NCBI RefSeq assembly: GCF_001418205.1
Contig: NZ_LIQF01000002.1
Span: forward strand, 310,001-374,000
Origin: Marinomonas fungiae
GTDB lineage: Bacteria; Pseudomonadota; Gammaproteobacteria; Pseudomonadales; Marinomonadaceae
Length of the DNA: 64,000 nucleotides
Direction of reading: 5' to 3'
Both the position numbers and the translations under genes were made by a program. The notes under the pieces are model-generated. The model worked only from the letters and a program-made list of their open reading frames with translations, did not search any database and was not told the origin of the DNA. Shown in pieces: positions 33,320-43,468 of the stretch (position 1 is the first letter of the stretch; each line of letters begins with the position of its first letter).

Positions 33320-34330
33320 CTAGTGCTCCAATTGGATCGATTGAATGATTTGCTCAGGTTTAAGCTTGTTTAAACAGTCCGTGTGTTCCAGCGGACAAGT
33401 ACGCTTAAAGCAAGGCGAACACTCTAAGTGCAGGTTGTGAATGACTTTGTTGTCGGTCAGTGGTGGTGTAAAGGCTTCACTGGTGGAGCCGTAAATGCCG
33501 TGTACCTTGGTGCCGACTGCCGCCGCCACGTGCATTAACCCAGAATCATTGCTGACGGCCAGTTCCGCCGCTGCCAGAAGATCAATAGCATCGACTAATT
33601 GGGTTTTACCGCACAGGTTGTGAGCATGCTGGCCTAAGTTTTTGATGATGACATTGCCATCGTCGATGTCTTTCGGACCACCTAAAATCCACACTTGGTA
33701 GCCTTGTGCAATCAAACGCTCGGCTAACTCATGAAAGTGTGCCAGCGGCCATTGTTTGGCTGGGCCGTATTCTGCGCCCGCCATCATGGCAACCGCTGGC
33801 CTTGCGCTGTCGAAACCATGGCTTTGATACAACGCGGCTTGATTTGCTTGATCCACTGTCAGGGCAGGGTTGGGCAAATGCAAAGGTGGATAAGCAGCCG
33901 ACTTATTCACACCTAACGAGACAAAGCGTTTTACCGTTTGATTGAGCACCGTCTTATCTAGCTTGCGACGCTCTGTCAGCAAGAGATAGCGCTGCTCACC
34001 ATGAAAGCCAATGCGTTTGGGGACTTTTGCAAAAAACGGCACCAAGGCCGATTTCCAAGAGCGCGGCAGAACGATGGCTTCATCGTACTGCTCGCTACGC
34101 AAGGATTGGCCCAGTTTGCGGCGCGTGGCAATGCCCCATTCGCCATGGCCAGTTTTAAGCGTGAGTGCACGACGCACTTCCGGCATGCGCTCAAGGATGG
34201 GACTCGACCAAGCGGGTCCAATCACATCAATGATGGCGTCAGGGTCTTGCTGTTTAAGCGCTTTAAACAGACTTTGCGCCATCACCATGTCGCCCACCCA
34301 AGAGGGGCCAACAATCAGATACTTAGCCAC
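33320..34330 (-). CDS. waaF: ADP-heptose:LPS heptosyltransferase II
   Basis: Adds the second heptose to the inner core of lipopolysaccharide, at the cytoplasmic face of the inner membrane. The 336 aa begin [25 protein letters not shown], match WaaF closely, and contain [22 protein letters not shown] near 79, [19 protein letters not shown] near 183 and [27 protein letters not shown] near 260. The start overlaps the end of hldD by eight bases. Confidence 0.95.
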   Translation of the reverse strand: MAKYLIVGPSWVGDMVMAQSLFKALKQQDPDAIIDVIGPAWSSPILERMPEVRRALTLKTGHGEWGIATRRKLGQSLRSEQYDEAIVLPRSWKSALVPFFAKVPKRIGFHGEQRYLLLTERRKLDKTVLNQTVKRFVSLGVNKSAAYPPLHLPNPALTVDQANQAALYQSHGFDSARPAVAMMAGAEYGPAKQWPLAHFHELAERLIAQGYQVWILGGPKDIDDGNVIIKNLGQHAHNLCGKTQLVDAIDLLAAAELAVSNDSGLMHVAAAVGTKVHGIYGSTSEAFTPPLTDNKVIHNLHLECSPCFKRTCPLEHTDCLNKLKPEQIIQSIQLEH

Positions 34331-35270
34331 GGTTATCTAGCCATGCCATGTAATCTTTTACACCTTGTGCTAGTCCACGGAACGAACCTTGATAGCCCGC
34401 TTCGCGCAGTTTGCTAATGTCTGCTTGAGTGAAGCTTTGGTAAGCGCCTTTTAGATGCTCAGGGAATGGAATGAATTCGATCTCACCTTTGCCATAATGC
34501 TCGATCACAGTTTCGGCGATGGTCTTGAATGGCTCCGCATTGCCCGTACCTAGGTTGAAAATACCTGATTTCTCGGGGTTATCTAGGAACCATAGTTTGG
34601 TGTTCACCAAGTCTTGTACGTAGATGAAGTCACGGCTTTGACCGCCTGGTTCGTAACCGTCGTAAGCACCAAACAGTTTCGGATTTTCGCCAGCCAGTAC
34701 TTGGTTGCGTAGGTGGAATGCCACACTGGCCATGCTGCCTTTATGGTTTTCACGAGGGCCGTAGACGTTAAAGTAACGGAAACCAACGATCTGCGAAGAG
34801 GCTGTGGGTAGAATCTCGCGTACGTATTGATCAAATTGGAACTTCGAGAACGCGTACATGTTTAGCGGGTTTTCGTTTTCACGAGACTCTTGGAAAACGG
34901 GACCTGGGCCATAAACTGAAGCAGAAGAGGCATAGGAAAACGCAACTTTATGGTCTAGACACCATTTCAACACGGCTTTGGAATACTGGTAGTTGACGTC
35001 CATAACGTACTTACCATTCCATTCTGTTGTCGCAGAGCAAGCACCTTCGTGGAAAACAGCTGTGGCTTGAATGTCCAGAGAATCCGACTTGATACGATCT
35101 AGGAAGTCGTACATGTCCATGTAATCGGCAATGTCTAGGTCAGAAAGGTTTAGACACTTTTTGCCGTCCGTTAAATCGTCCACAAGCAGAATGTTGCGAA
35201 TACCGCGCTCGTTCAATGCTTTAATGATGTTGCTGCCGATAAAGCCGGCGCCGCCAGTTACGATATACAT
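34323..35270 (-). CDS. hldD: ADP-L-glycero-D-manno-heptose 6-epimerase
   Basis: Converts ADP-D-glycero- to ADP-L-glycero-manno-heptose, the donor for WaaC and WaaF. The 315 aa extended SDR has the loop [20 protein letters not shown], the SSASVYGP serine motif, and the YxxxK pair in [33 protein letters not shown] and [13 protein letters not shown] are HldD hallmarks. It is placed between an AGE-family gene and waaF, with 19 bases to the former and an eight-base overlap with the latter. Confidence 0.95.
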   Translation of the reverse strand: MYIVTGGAGFIGSNIIKALNERGIRNILLVDDLTDGKKCLNLSDLDIADYMDMYDFLDRIKSDSLDIQATAVFHEGACSATTEWNGKYVMDVNYQYSKAVLKWCLDHKVAFSYASSASVYGPGPVFQESRENENPLNMYAFSKFQFDQYVREILPTASSQIVGFRYFNVYGPRENHKGSMASVAFHLRNQVLAGENPKLFGAYDGYEPGGQSRDFIYVQDLVNTKLWFLDNPEKSGIFNLGTGNAEPFKTIAETVIEHYGKGEIEFIPFPEHLKGAYQSFTQADISKLREAGYQGSFRGLAQGVKDYMAWLDNRG

Positions 35271-35289
35271 AGTCTAAGTCCTGTAATCT

Positions 35290-36441
35290 CTATGAATCTC
35301 GCCATTTTAGCACTTCTGCTAAACCGAGAAAGATGTGATATCCCGTGGTACCCGGCAATGGGAAGCCCTTGCTTTGATTGTTGGCATCGAGATATTCGAT
35401 CCAACGACCACGGTCAATAAAGTAATGTGTTTCTAGAAACTCAAGCGCTGTGTTGAGGCGCTCTTGGCGCTCACTTTCGCTGATATCGGCGACACAGCAG
35501 GCTTTTAAATATTCAGTAATCGGCCAGATGCGCTTGTCGCCATCTACTATGCTAAATGTGTTGCCATCGATGCTGTTCACAATGCCACCATTCGCTGCCA
35601 AGCCATGTTTGGTTGCCGTGTGCCAAAGTTGCTGTGCCAACACTAGGTCTTGCTTGCGCCCCGTAATGGCATAGGTTTGATGTAGCAACCAGACCCACTC
35701 AAAATGGTGTCCAGGCTCAACCAAGTGGCCAGTTTCTGAATCTAGAGATAAATCTGTTTGGAAAAACTCACGCAGCGTTTGGGTGTTCGGCTCGACAAAA
35801 TACTGCTCGGCTAACTCACAAATTTCGCTGATGCGTTCGGCGTATTTGCTATCTTGTGTGGCGTGGTACGCTGCGACAAATCCTTCTAACAAATGCATGT
35901 GCGGATTTTGGCGACGGACGGTGTCTTCGTTAAGCGGGTAAGCTTCGTAAAAACCACCGCTTGGATGGCGCATTTGTTGGTCTAAAAATTGATCCGTCAG
36001 TTCAATGAACTCAAGCGCGCGGCTATCTTGCGTCAGCTGGTAATAATGGCTAAAAGACAGCAGTATAAACGCTAACGCGTAAGCATCACTTTGCGTATCG
36101 AGAATGGCCATGTCATCGTTGCGCGAGAAGATCCAGCGACCTTCAATAAAATAAAGTTCAAGAATAGCGTTGAACAAAGCCTGGATTTGCGCATCATAAC
36201 CTGACATATAACCAAGCTTAGTGGCATGGCTGAGTGTGTAAAGTTGACGACATTGGGTGAGTAGGCGTACACGACCCACTGGGTTATGTTGCCAATCAAG
36301 GGTTAAGCTTTCGCGGCTGTAGCCTTCGATAGTGAAACCGTGGCTGACCCAGTTTGGAATCAGACCTTGGAAGATGTGGTTTGCACAGGATTCGATGCGT
36401 TTGTGCAAGGTTTTAGGCATTTCCATGTTGATCAATTTCAC
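35290..36441 (-). CDS. AGE-family sugar epimerase/isomerase
   Basis: 383 aa (alpha/alpha)6-barrel enzyme of the N-acylglucosamine 2-epimerase family, which also includes YihS and mannose isomerases. The catalytic-type segments are visible: RQNPHMHLLEGFVAAYHAT near 178, LVEPGHHFEWVWLLHQTY near 239 and KRIWPITEYLKACCV near 307, followed by the late GTTGYHIFLGLAEV. It is the first gene of the leftward core operon, upstream of hldD and divergent from hldE. The substrate is unknown, perhaps a hexose or heptose phosphate. The start is a GTG; ATG codons five and seven residues downstream are alternatives. Confidence 0.82.
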   Translation of the reverse strand: MKLINMEMPKTLHKRIESCANHIFQGLIPNWVSHGFTIEGYSRESLTLDWQHNPVGRVRLLTQCRQLYTLSHATKLGYMSGYDAQIQALFNAILELYFIEGRWIFSRNDDMAILDTQSDAYALAFILLSFSHYYQLTQDSRALEFIELTDQFLDQQMRHPSGGFYEAYPLNEDTVRRQNPHMHLLEGFVAAYHATQDSKYAERISEICELAEQYFVEPNTQTLREFFQTDLSLDSETGHLVEPGHHFEWVWLLHQTYAITGRKQDLVLAQQLWHTATKHGLAANGGIVNSIDGNTFSIVDGDKRIWPITEYLKACCVADISESERQERLNTALEFLETHYFIDRGRWIEYLDANNQSKGFPLPGTTGYHIFLGLAEVLKWRDS

Positions 36442-36493
36442 ATGAGTCCAAATTGAAAGTTCGTTATGATAAAATGTTTGCCCTCAAAAATCG

Positions 36494-37933
36494 ATGAAAA
36501 GCGCCATGATATCCTCACATTTAAACTTTAAGAACAAACACATCCTTGTTGTCGGTGACGTAATGCTGGATCGCTACTGGCACGGTGGCACCTCTCGTAT
36601 TTCACCGGAAGCGCCCGTTCAGGTGGTAAAAGTTTCCAATGTTGAAGACCGCCCAGGTGGCGCTGCCAACGTTGCTTTAGGTCTTGCCAAACTCGGCGTA
36701 CGCGTGTCCTTGGTCGGCGTAGTGGGCAATGATGAAAACGCTGTGGCGCTGGAAAACTCTCTTACTAAGCATGGCGTTGAATGTCATTTTGTCACCGCGG
36801 ACAAACTGCCAACCATTACCAAGCTGCGTGTTATTAGTCGTCATCAGCAGCTGATTCGTTTGGACTTTGAGGAGCGTGAAGACTCCTTGAGCCAAAACCA
36901 AGCGGTGGCAGACAAGGTGGCGCAATTGCTGCCACACGCCAATGCCGTGATCTTTTCAGACTACGCTAAAGGCTGTCTGTCTGATGTGCAAAGCTTGATT
37001 AAGATGGTCAACGGCGCGAACGTACCGAGCTTTGTTGATCCCAAAGGGGACGATTTCTCTATTTACCAAGGGGCAACCTTGGTGAAACCTAACTTGGTGG
37101 AATTTGAGGCCATCGTAGGCAAGTGTGCAAGCTTGAAAGAGATTGAAGCTAAAGGTCTGGAGCTGCGTCAGCGGTTTGGCTGGAAAGCGCTGTTAGTGAC
37201 CCGTGGTGAAGATGGCCTAGTGTTATTAGAAGACGGTAAACCCTCATTCTCATTGGCCACAGCAGCCAAAGAAGTGTTTGATGTAACGGGAGCTGGTGAT
37301 ACGGTCGTGGCGGTGTTAACGGCTGTTTTCACGACCAGCAAACGTTTTTCTGACGCAGTAGACTACGCTAACCAAGCTGCTGGCTATGTGGTGGGTAAAT
37401 TAGGGACTGCGTCCATTGATGCAGATACCCTTGAAGCAATTATGTTTGCCCGCTCTCATTCGAGTAACTTTGGGGTGCTATCACCAGAGGAGCTACAAGA
37501 GCAGATCAAACTGGCTCAGCTGAATGGTGAGAAAATAGTTTTCACAAATGGCTGTTTCGACATTCTGCATCCAGGCCATGTGACCTATATTAAACAAGCG
37601 AAGGCCTTAGGTGATCGTCTAGTGGTGGCCGTGAATACCGATGCCTCGGTCAAGCGCCTAAAAGGTGAAAGCCGTCCGATTAATGATTTAACCCATCGTA
37701 TGGCGGTGCTTGAAGGGATTGGTGCCATCGACTGGGTTACGTGGTTCGACGAAGACACGCCGTTAGAAATCATTCAGCAACTTACACCGGATGTATTAGT
37801 CAAAGGTGGTGATTACACCATCGAATCCATTGTTGGTGCAGACCACGTGCTGGATCATGGCGGCGAAGTGAAAGTGTTGACCTTCGTGGACGGTTATTCC
37901 ACGACCAAAATTATTGAAAAGGCGAATAGCTAA
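36494..37933 (+). CDS. hldE: Bifunctional heptose-7-phosphate kinase / heptose-1-phosphate adenylyltransferase
   Basis: Makes ADP-D-glycero-manno-heptose precursors in two steps. The 479 aa hold a PfkB/ribokinase-type kinase (about 15-320) with VVGDVMLDRYWHGGTSRISPEAP and the catalytic DVTGAGDTVVAVL near 255-267. A cytidylyltransferase-like domain (about 345-479) has FTNGCFDILHPGHVTYIKQA. Length equals E. coli HldE (477 aa). The ATG at 36494 or 36506 is possible. It is divergent from the AGE-hldD operon and coupled to msbA through a TAATG overlap. Confidence 0.95.
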   Translation: MKSAMISSHLNFKNKHILVVGDVMLDRYWHGGTSRISPEAPVQVVKVSNVEDRPGGAANVALGLAKLGVRVSLVGVVGNDENAVALENSLTKHGVECHFVTADKLPTITKLRVISRHQQLIRLDFEEREDSLSQNQAVADKVAQLLPHANAVIFSDYAKGCLSDVQSLIKMVNGANVPSFVDPKGDDFSIYQGATLVKPNLVEFEAIVGKCASLKEIEAKGLELRQRFGWKALLVTRGEDGLVLLEDGKPSFSLATAAKEVFDVTGAGDTVVAVLTAVFTTSKRFSDAVDYANQAAGYVVGKLGTASIDADTLEAIMFARSHSSNFGVLSPEELQEQIKLAQLNGEKIVFTNGCFDILHPGHVTYIKQAKALGDRLVVAVNTDASVKRLKGESRPINDLTHRMAVLEGIGAIDWVTWFDEDTPLEIIQQLTPDVLVKGGDYTIESIVGADHVLDHGGEVKVLTFVDGYSTTKIIEKANS

Positions 37934-39699
37934 TGACAACCCCTGATCAGCAAGCTCCAGACGGAAAATCGGGAGTTAAGATTTACTTACGCCTGCTGGG
38001 GTATATTAAAGCCCAATGGGCGGTATTTCTTGTCAGTGTGTTGGGATACATGCTTTATGGTGCGATGGAACCGGCGTTAGCCGCGCAACTTAAATATATT
38101 GTTGATGTGGTCTCGACTGGCGCCATTGAAGAAAATCGTTTGCTGATTCCGGCAACTATCCTAGGCATCTTTTTGCTACGTGGGATCGGAACATTTTTTG
38201 GTAGCTACTTTATGGCTAAGATCGCCAACAAAGTGGTCTACGATCTTCGTACCACCATGTTCGATAAGTTAGTGCTGTTGCCCACCAGCTACTACAGTGA
38301 AATGCCTTCAGGACGCCTGCTATCCAAACTGACTTACGATACTGAGCAGGTAATTGGTGCCGTGACCTCGGCGGTAAAAACCTTGCTTCGCGAAGGTTTG
38401 ACGGTGATCGGCCTACTGGGCTACATGCTGTACACCAACTGGAAACTGTCTCTTCTATTCCTGCTTATCATTCCTCTTATTGGTTACGTGGTTTCTTACG
38501 CCTCCAAGCGTTTTCGCAAGCTGAGCCAACGTATTCAAAATGCCATGGGCGGCGTGTCCGATGTGGCGTCTGAATCCATCAAAGGCCATGAAGTGGTGAA
38601 AATCTTTGGTGGCTTTGAATACGAGCGTGATCGCTTTCGCCAAGCAGCGGGGGATAATAAGCGCAGCCAATTGAAGATGGAGCTTACCAAGGCGCTGAAT
38701 ATTCCTGTGGTGCAGTTTTTAGTCGCTATTTCGTTGGCAATGTTGATCTGGTTAGCGCTTGATCCGACCTTGAGTCAACATATGTCCGCCGGTGATTTTG
38801 TTGCCTTTATTGGTGCGGCTGGCATGTTGAGTAAGCCTGCTCGTCAGTTGACGGATGTGAACAGTATCTTGCAGAAAGGTATTGCGGCAGCACAAAGTAT
38901 CTTTGAATTCTTAGATATGGCAGAAGAAGCGGACACAGGTAAAAAAGAGCTAAAAAATGCCAAGGGTGAAATTGAGTGGCGTAACTTGAGCTTCCAATAC
39001 CCTAGTAGTGAGCGCTTAACTCTAGATAACATCAACTTGGTGTTGCCAGCAGGGAAAACCTTGGCATTAGTAGGGCGCTCCGGCGGTGGTAAATCCACAT
39101 TAGCGAATTTAGTTCCGCGTTTATATGACGTTACAGATGGCGACTTGATGATTGACGGCTCAGATAGCCGTGAGTACGGCCTGAAAAGCTTGCGCAGTCA
39201 GATTGCCCTCGTCAACCAAAATGTGGTGCTGTTTAATGGTTCGATCCGTGAAAACATTGCCTACGGTTATCTTCGGGGTGCACCAGAAGAAGATGTGATT
39301 GCCGCCGCAAAAGCAGCCAACGCTTGGGAGTTTATCGAAGGTCTTGAGCATGGTTTGGATACCATGGTTGGCGAAAACGGCGTGCTTCTTTCCGGCGGTC
39401 AGCGTCAGCGTATTGCCATCGCTCGAGCGATTTTGAAAAATGCGCCGATTCTTATTTTAGACGAAGCGACCTCTGCGTTGGATAGCGAATCTGAGCGTGC
39501 GATTCAGCAAGCGTTAGATAGCTTGATGAAAAACCGCACTACCATTGCCATTGCACACCGACTTTCAACCATTGAAAACGCAGATATTATCGCGGTTGTC
39601 GATCACGGTATTATTGTTGAAGTAGGCTCACATAAAGAGCTATTGGCGCAAAACGGTGCGTACGCGCAATTGCATCAGAAACAATTCAACGAAGAGTAA
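37933..39699 (+). CDS. msbA: Lipid A export ABC transporter MsbA
   Basis: 588 aa half-transporter that flips lipid A-core across the inner membrane. Six membrane helices lie in the first 330 residues (EMPSGRLLSKLTYDTEQVIGAV is a typical coupling segment). The nucleotide-binding domain has Walker A GRSGGGKST near 382, signature LLSGGQRQRIAIARA near 484, Walker B LILDEATSALD and the H-loop in AHRLSTI. The start overlaps the hldE stop by one base. Gene order msbA-waaA is also seen in other lipopolysaccharide loci. Confidence 0.94.
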   Translation: MTTPDQQAPDGKSGVKIYLRLLGYIKAQWAVFLVSVLGYMLYGAMEPALAAQLKYIVDVVSTGAIEENRLLIPATILGIFLLRGIGTFFGSYFMAKIANKVVYDLRTTMFDKLVLLPTSYYSEMPSGRLLSKLTYDTEQVIGAVTSAVKTLLREGLTVIGLLGYMLYTNWKLSLLFLLIIPLIGYVVSYASKRFRKLSQRIQNAMGGVSDVASESIKGHEVVKIFGGFEYERDRFRQAAGDNKRSQLKMELTKALNIPVVQFLVAISLAMLIWLALDPTLSQHMSAGDFVAFIGAAGMLSKPARQLTDVNSILQKGIAAAQSIFEFLDMAEEADTGKKELKNAKGEIEWRNLSFQYPSSERLTLDNINLVLPAGKTLALVGRSGGGKSTLANLVPRLYDVTDGDLMIDGSDSREYGLKSLRSQIALVNQNVVLFNGSIRENIAYGYLRGAPEEDVIAAAKAANAWEFIEGLEHGLDTMVGENGVLLSGGQRQRIAIARAILKNAPILILDEATSALDSESERAIQQALDSLMKNRTTIAIAHRLSTIENADIIAVVDHGIIVEVGSHKELLAQNGAYAQLHQKQFNEE

Positions 39700-39703
39700 G
39701 TGT

Positions 39704-40933
39704 ATGTGGCTCTATCGTGTGTTGCTTGCCCTTGCGTCCCCCTTTATCGCGCGACGTATTTGGCGTTTTCACAAACGCTACGATAACTATCGAGTGCAGG
39801 AAGCGCTCGGTAACTGGGGAGTTGTGCAAGCGGATCTTTGGTTGCACTGTGCGTCCGTTGGCGAAGTGCTCGCAGCTAAGCCATTAATTACGCGATGGCT
39901 TGAGGCGCATCCTAGCAAGCAACTGCTGATCACCACGGTGACGCCAACCGGTGAAGAGCAAGTGCAAAAATGGTTTGCCGGTAACGTTCAACACCGTTAT
40001 TTACCTTTAGACCACAAGATCTGTGTACAGCGGGCCTTAAGCCAGCTTCATTGTTCTCAGTTCGCTATTATCGAAACCGAGCTTTGGCCCAATTTACTTC
40101 AAGTAGCAAAAGCCAAAAGCATAACCATTCAAATCATTAATGCCCGTTTAAGTGAGCGTTCAGCCAAGCGTTATGAAAAGTTTGGCTGCTTCTCTAAACC
40201 TCTGATGGCTTTGCCGGATCGTTTCTTGGCTCACGCTGAAGCCGATGCAAAACGCTTTCGATCGTTGGGCGCAAAAGACGTCTCAGTGGTGGGCAATATC
40301 AAATTTGATATCACTGCGCCAGAAGACAGTGAAGTGCCTGTTTGGCGCGAAGCAATTGCTCCCAACCACGAATTTATTTGGGTTGCCGCCAGCACTCATG
40401 AGGGCGAAGATGCGCAGTTTTTAGAGGCGCACCAAGCTCTTAGAAAACAAATACCGCAAGCAAAATTGATCTTAGTCCCTCGCCATCCTGAGCGCTTTGA
40501 TGCCGTTTATGAACTCAGCCAACAACAAGGCTTTCACACCGCTCGGCGCTCGGCTGATCAGCTGGATACTTGGGCGCAAGCAGAAGTGCTGCTCGGTGAT
40601 AGTATGGGTGAAATGATGCGCTACTTCGCTATCTCTGATGTAGCCTTTGTTGCGGGCAGCATGATCGAACGGGGAGGGCACAACCCAATAGAACCCGCGA
40701 TATTAGCTAAGCCAGTAATCGTTGGTGAACACACCTTTAACTTTGCCGACATCACAGAATCACTGATACACGATGGCGGTGCTGCACGAGTGCACTCGGT
40801 GAGTGAGTTGTTGGAACAGTTGCTTATACTGCAAGACGTCAAACAGCGACAAACCATGGGGCAAAAAGCCCTTATTAACGCTCAATCAAATCAAGGTGCG
40901 TTGGCGCGGGTATTAGATTATTTAAAAATTTAG
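39704..40933 (+). CDS. waaA: 3-deoxy-D-manno-octulosonic acid (Kdo) transferase
   Basis: Transfers Kdo from CMP-Kdo to lipid IVA, the first step of core assembly. The 409 aa GT30 enzyme begins MWLYRVLLALASPFIA with an N-terminal membrane anchor. It has WLHCASVGEVLAAKPLI near 44, AIIETELWPNLLQ near 122, GNIKFD near 197 and the late GGHNPIEPAILAKPVIVGEHTFNF, all conserved. The ATG at 39704 lies four bases after the msbA stop; a frame from 39656 is spurious. Confidence 0.95.
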   Translation: MWLYRVLLALASPFIARRIWRFHKRYDNYRVQEALGNWGVVQADLWLHCASVGEVLAAKPLITRWLEAHPSKQLLITTVTPTGEEQVQKWFAGNVQHRYLPLDHKICVQRALSQLHCSQFAIIETELWPNLLQVAKAKSITIQIINARLSERSAKRYEKFGCFSKPLMALPDRFLAHAEADAKRFRSLGAKDVSVVGNIKFDITAPEDSEVPVWREAIAPNHEFIWVAASTHEGEDAQFLEAHQALRKQIPQAKLILVPRHPERFDAVYELSQQQGFHTARRSADQLDTWAQAEVLLGDSMGEMMRYFAISDVAFVAGSMIERGGHNPIEPAILAKPVIVGEHTFNFADITESLIHDGGAARVHSVSELLEQLLILQDVKQRQTMGQKALINAQSNQGALARVLDYLKI

Positions 40934-40963
40934 GTTGGAACATGACCTATTTGAGAAATTTAA

Positions 40964-41458
40964 ATGCATAGATATTTTATGGTTTGTATGTTGCTACTGG
41001 GGAGTAGCTATTCTGGCTTGGTATCGGCGAATGACGATGGCTTTTCAGGGCGCTTCACTGTTCATGAAGATGGAGTGGTACTGGATACATTGACTGGATT
41101 GACGTGGCAACGGTGCAGTTTAGGCGCCCGCTGGCAAGCAGAGCAAGGCTGCCTTGGGGAACCTGAGTTGATGACACTTGCCGAAGCTAAGTTCGCCGCC
41201 GCCCAATCGGGGGATGGATGGCGAGTTCCTAGTATTGAGGAGTTGTACAGTCTTGTCGCACCAGAGCAAGTGAATCCAGCAATCAATGCGACTGTTTTTC
41301 CCGATATCATAGATTCAAGCGAAGGGGCTCCCTATTGGAGTGTTACGCCAATTGCAGAGCTTCCTCCACTTACATACTATGTGGATTTTATGAGTGGCCG
41401 AGTAGATGGTCACAGTGATGGTTTTGCTCTTTCAGTGCGTCTTGTACGCGGTGAGTAA
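40964..41458 (+). CDS. Secreted DUF1566-domain protein
   Basis: 164 aa with a signal peptide (about 1-23, ending VSA-ND), then a DUF1566 domain (about 30-162). The family pattern is LDTLTGLTWQRCSLGARW, WRVPSIEELYSLV, an internal PYWSVTP and the end FALSVRLVRG. The two cysteines in RCSLGARWQAEQGC may form a disulfide. The function of the family is unknown; it occurs in secreted or surface-linked proteins. It lies 30 bases after waaA but shares no obvious function. Confidence 0.75.
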   Translation: MHRYFMVCMLLLGSSYSGLVSANDDGFSGRFTVHEDGVVLDTLTGLTWQRCSLGARWQAEQGCLGEPELMTLAEAKFAAAQSGDGWRVPSIEELYSLVAPEQVNPAINATVFPDIIDSSEGAPYWSVTPIAELPPLTYYVDFMSGRVDGHSDGFALSVRLVRGE

Positions 41459-41485
41459 TAATGTGTTGAGTCTTAAGGTCATTCA

Positions 41486-41511
41486 CAGGTAAAGGGGAAT
41501 CCCTTTACCTG
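41486..41511. terminator. Hairpin between two convergent genes
   Basis: Eleven-base perfect stem CAGGTAAAGGG / CCCTTTACCTG with a GAAT loop, midway between the DUF1566 gene and the convergent DUF4153-like gene. No T run follows on either side. Confidence 0.6.
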
Positions 41512-41524
41512 TTGAGGCTGATCT

Positions 41525-43294
41525 TTACGGTTTCGTTTTATAATAAAAGTCAAAGCTGATGCTTTGTATGTCCGCGCGTTGTTCTTGTGTTTCCCCGCTT
41601 AGATGATTGAAGTCGATGCGGTAGAGCATATCTTTATTTTCACCGCGAATACTCATGTCATCACGCTGGTTATCTTCGCCACTCTGTGTTGCAAGTAATT
41701 GCTTAGCAAAAGCTTCTAAATCAAGTGTCACCGGCTCCATACCTGTCAATGTCACACTCAAATAGGGCGCCTTATATTCCACTATAAAGGTTTCTTCACC
41801 TGTCAGTGTGATTTCATGCTTCGGCGAGTCTTGCTCATCAGTGAGCATGTATAGGTAGTTGCTTTCAATTAAACGATCATAGCCAGCAATATCTTTGTAG
41901 TGCTGATCTTGTGGGTAAAATGCAAAGCTGTTCTCGTCTGGTGTCTCACTGTAATAGCTAACAAACTCGAATCCCATGGCTTCTGTTAACGAGTGAGCGA
42001 TGCATTCAAAGTCATTGTCTTCTTTTGGGGCGCTAAACCAAGTTTTAATCAGATCATCGCGTTCTGTTTGGCATAGATACATCAAGATAGAGCTGATGTT
42101 CTTTCGTGTTTCAAAACTTGGCTCAACCGTTGGGGCAACGATCTTTCCGTTTACTAGGATATTGTTTTCTATCAGCATAGTTTCCAATCTAGCTTTTTGG
42201 CTTTGCCCTGAAACGGAAATAGCACTCCATGGCCCTATGGTGGCGATGAGCATCAATACGGCTAGCGACATGGGGATTGCTCGAATAGGTAAACGCTTGA
42301 GAGTTCCGGCAATCGCTAAAAATGCAAACCATATGGCTGATATGGCTAACATGTAGCGCGATTCAGTGATGCCATAAGCGTTGATGCGTTCCCAAATTGC
42401 ATAGAAATGGAAGCCGACAGGAACGATCATGGCCGGAAACAGTATTCGGTAAAATAAGCGTAGTTGGGGGGCTCCGTGCTCACGTAGAGGATGTGCCAAC
42501 AAATACGTGATGATTCCGGCGCCAATAAAGCCGCTAATCAAATAAGCTAAATGCCCATTCGGTACCTCACCCGTTACCAGAATCTTTATAAAATACGCAT
42601 AAAGAACCCCAAGATAGATAAACACCATGGGGGCTGAAATCCAGTTCACAATAAACTTAAGCCCGGTAGGTGTGTTGCAATCTTCCTTGGTAAACGTAAA
42701 GCGCTCTGGCACCCAGCTTAGTGCATATAAGGGACCTAAAATTAAGCAGGCGAATGACCAAATATCGTTGTATACCTCACTCGGAATCGGCACGCTAAAC
42801 AGAATATCAACCGCCCAAAGCGCTGTGCACAGACCTCCAGCGAAGAGTAGTAGGGCGACATAGGACACCACAACCCCGAACCACATTTTATGGTTGAAAA
42901 ACCAAACAGAAAGATCGTCCCCACTCCTTAAGTAAGGCGCAATCATCAATGCTAACAGGAGCGCAGGGAGCAAGTAGAAAAAATGCATCCACCATAAAGA
43001 TGGTAACCACGCCAATGCCGTAATCGCACCGACACACAGAATAGATACACCGTATTCTTTAGTCCGGCTTAAGCCTTGGCTTTGGGCCAGCAGTCGAATG
43101 ATTCCAAGCATGATAAATGATGTCCCTAGGACAACGATCAAACGCTCGATAAATTTGTCATCAATGCTAACGGCTTGATGGTTAAGTAGTAGACTAATCA
43201 CAAACAATGTTGACGTGCATATTACGGATAAAGGAAAGCGTATAACCGTATCCATTAAGTCATTGAATGGAAAAATTTTGTTTAATAATTTCAA
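41525..43294 (-). CDS. DUF4153-like polytopic membrane protein
   Basis: 589 aa. The first 360 residues hold about ten or more hydrophobic helices, and the last 210 form a soluble domain with an acidic, serine/threonine-rich composition. The membrane part (FPLSVICTSTLFVISLLLN, LLFAGGLCTALWAVDILFSVPIPSEVYNDIW, LGPLYALSWVPERF) resembles the DUF4153 family, of unknown function. It is transcribed alone, leftward, and separated from fecA by a hairpin. Confidence 0.65.
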   Translation of the reverse strand: MKLLNKIFPFNDLMDTVIRFPLSVICTSTLFVISLLLNHQAVSIDDKFIERLIVVLGTSFIMLGIIRLLAQSQGLSRTKEYGVSILCVGAITALAWLPSLWWMHFFYLLPALLLALMIAPYLRSGDDLSVWFFNHKMWFGVVVSYVALLLFAGGLCTALWAVDILFSVPIPSEVYNDIWSFACLILGPLYALSWVPERFTFTKEDCNTPTGLKFIVNWISAPMVFIYLGVLYAYFIKILVTGEVPNGHLAYLISGFIGAGIITYLLAHPLREHGAPQLRLFYRILFPAMIVPVGFHFYAIWERINAYGITESRYMLAISAIWFAFLAIAGTLKRLPIRAIPMSLAVLMLIATIGPWSAISVSGQSQKARLETMLIENNILVNGKIVAPTVEPSFETRKNISSILMYLCQTERDDLIKTWFSAPKEDNDFECIAHSLTEAMGFEFVSYYSETPDENSFAFYPQDQHYKDIAGYDRLIESNYLYMLTDEQDSPKHEITLTGEETFIVEYKAPYLSVTLTGMEPVTLDLEAFAKQLLATQSGEDNQRDDMSIRGENKDMLYRIDFNHLSGETQEQRADIQSISFDFYYKTKP

Positions 43295-43468
43295 AGTGTT
43301 AGATCCTTTTAAACGCCGAAACTACGAGGTGCTTGTTTTTAACATGAATCATACTGGGACAGTCGTGTTAGTCAATGTAAATGCCTACTCAAAAGGCTCT
43401 AGCATCACAGACTGGCGAGAGGGGCAAAGAGGCCGAAAAGAATAGCTGTTGTGAGGTGCGTTATAGCG

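Noticed and set aside
28445-40933. JUMPstart/ops element expected near polysaccharide genes
   Set aside because: No GGCGGTAG core was seen in the intergenic gaps of this region.
43215-43445. 76-codon rightward frame ahead of the DUF4153-like gene
   Set aside because: It overlaps the start of that gene antisense, has no good ribosome site and no recognisable domain. Only the terminator that follows it is suspicious.
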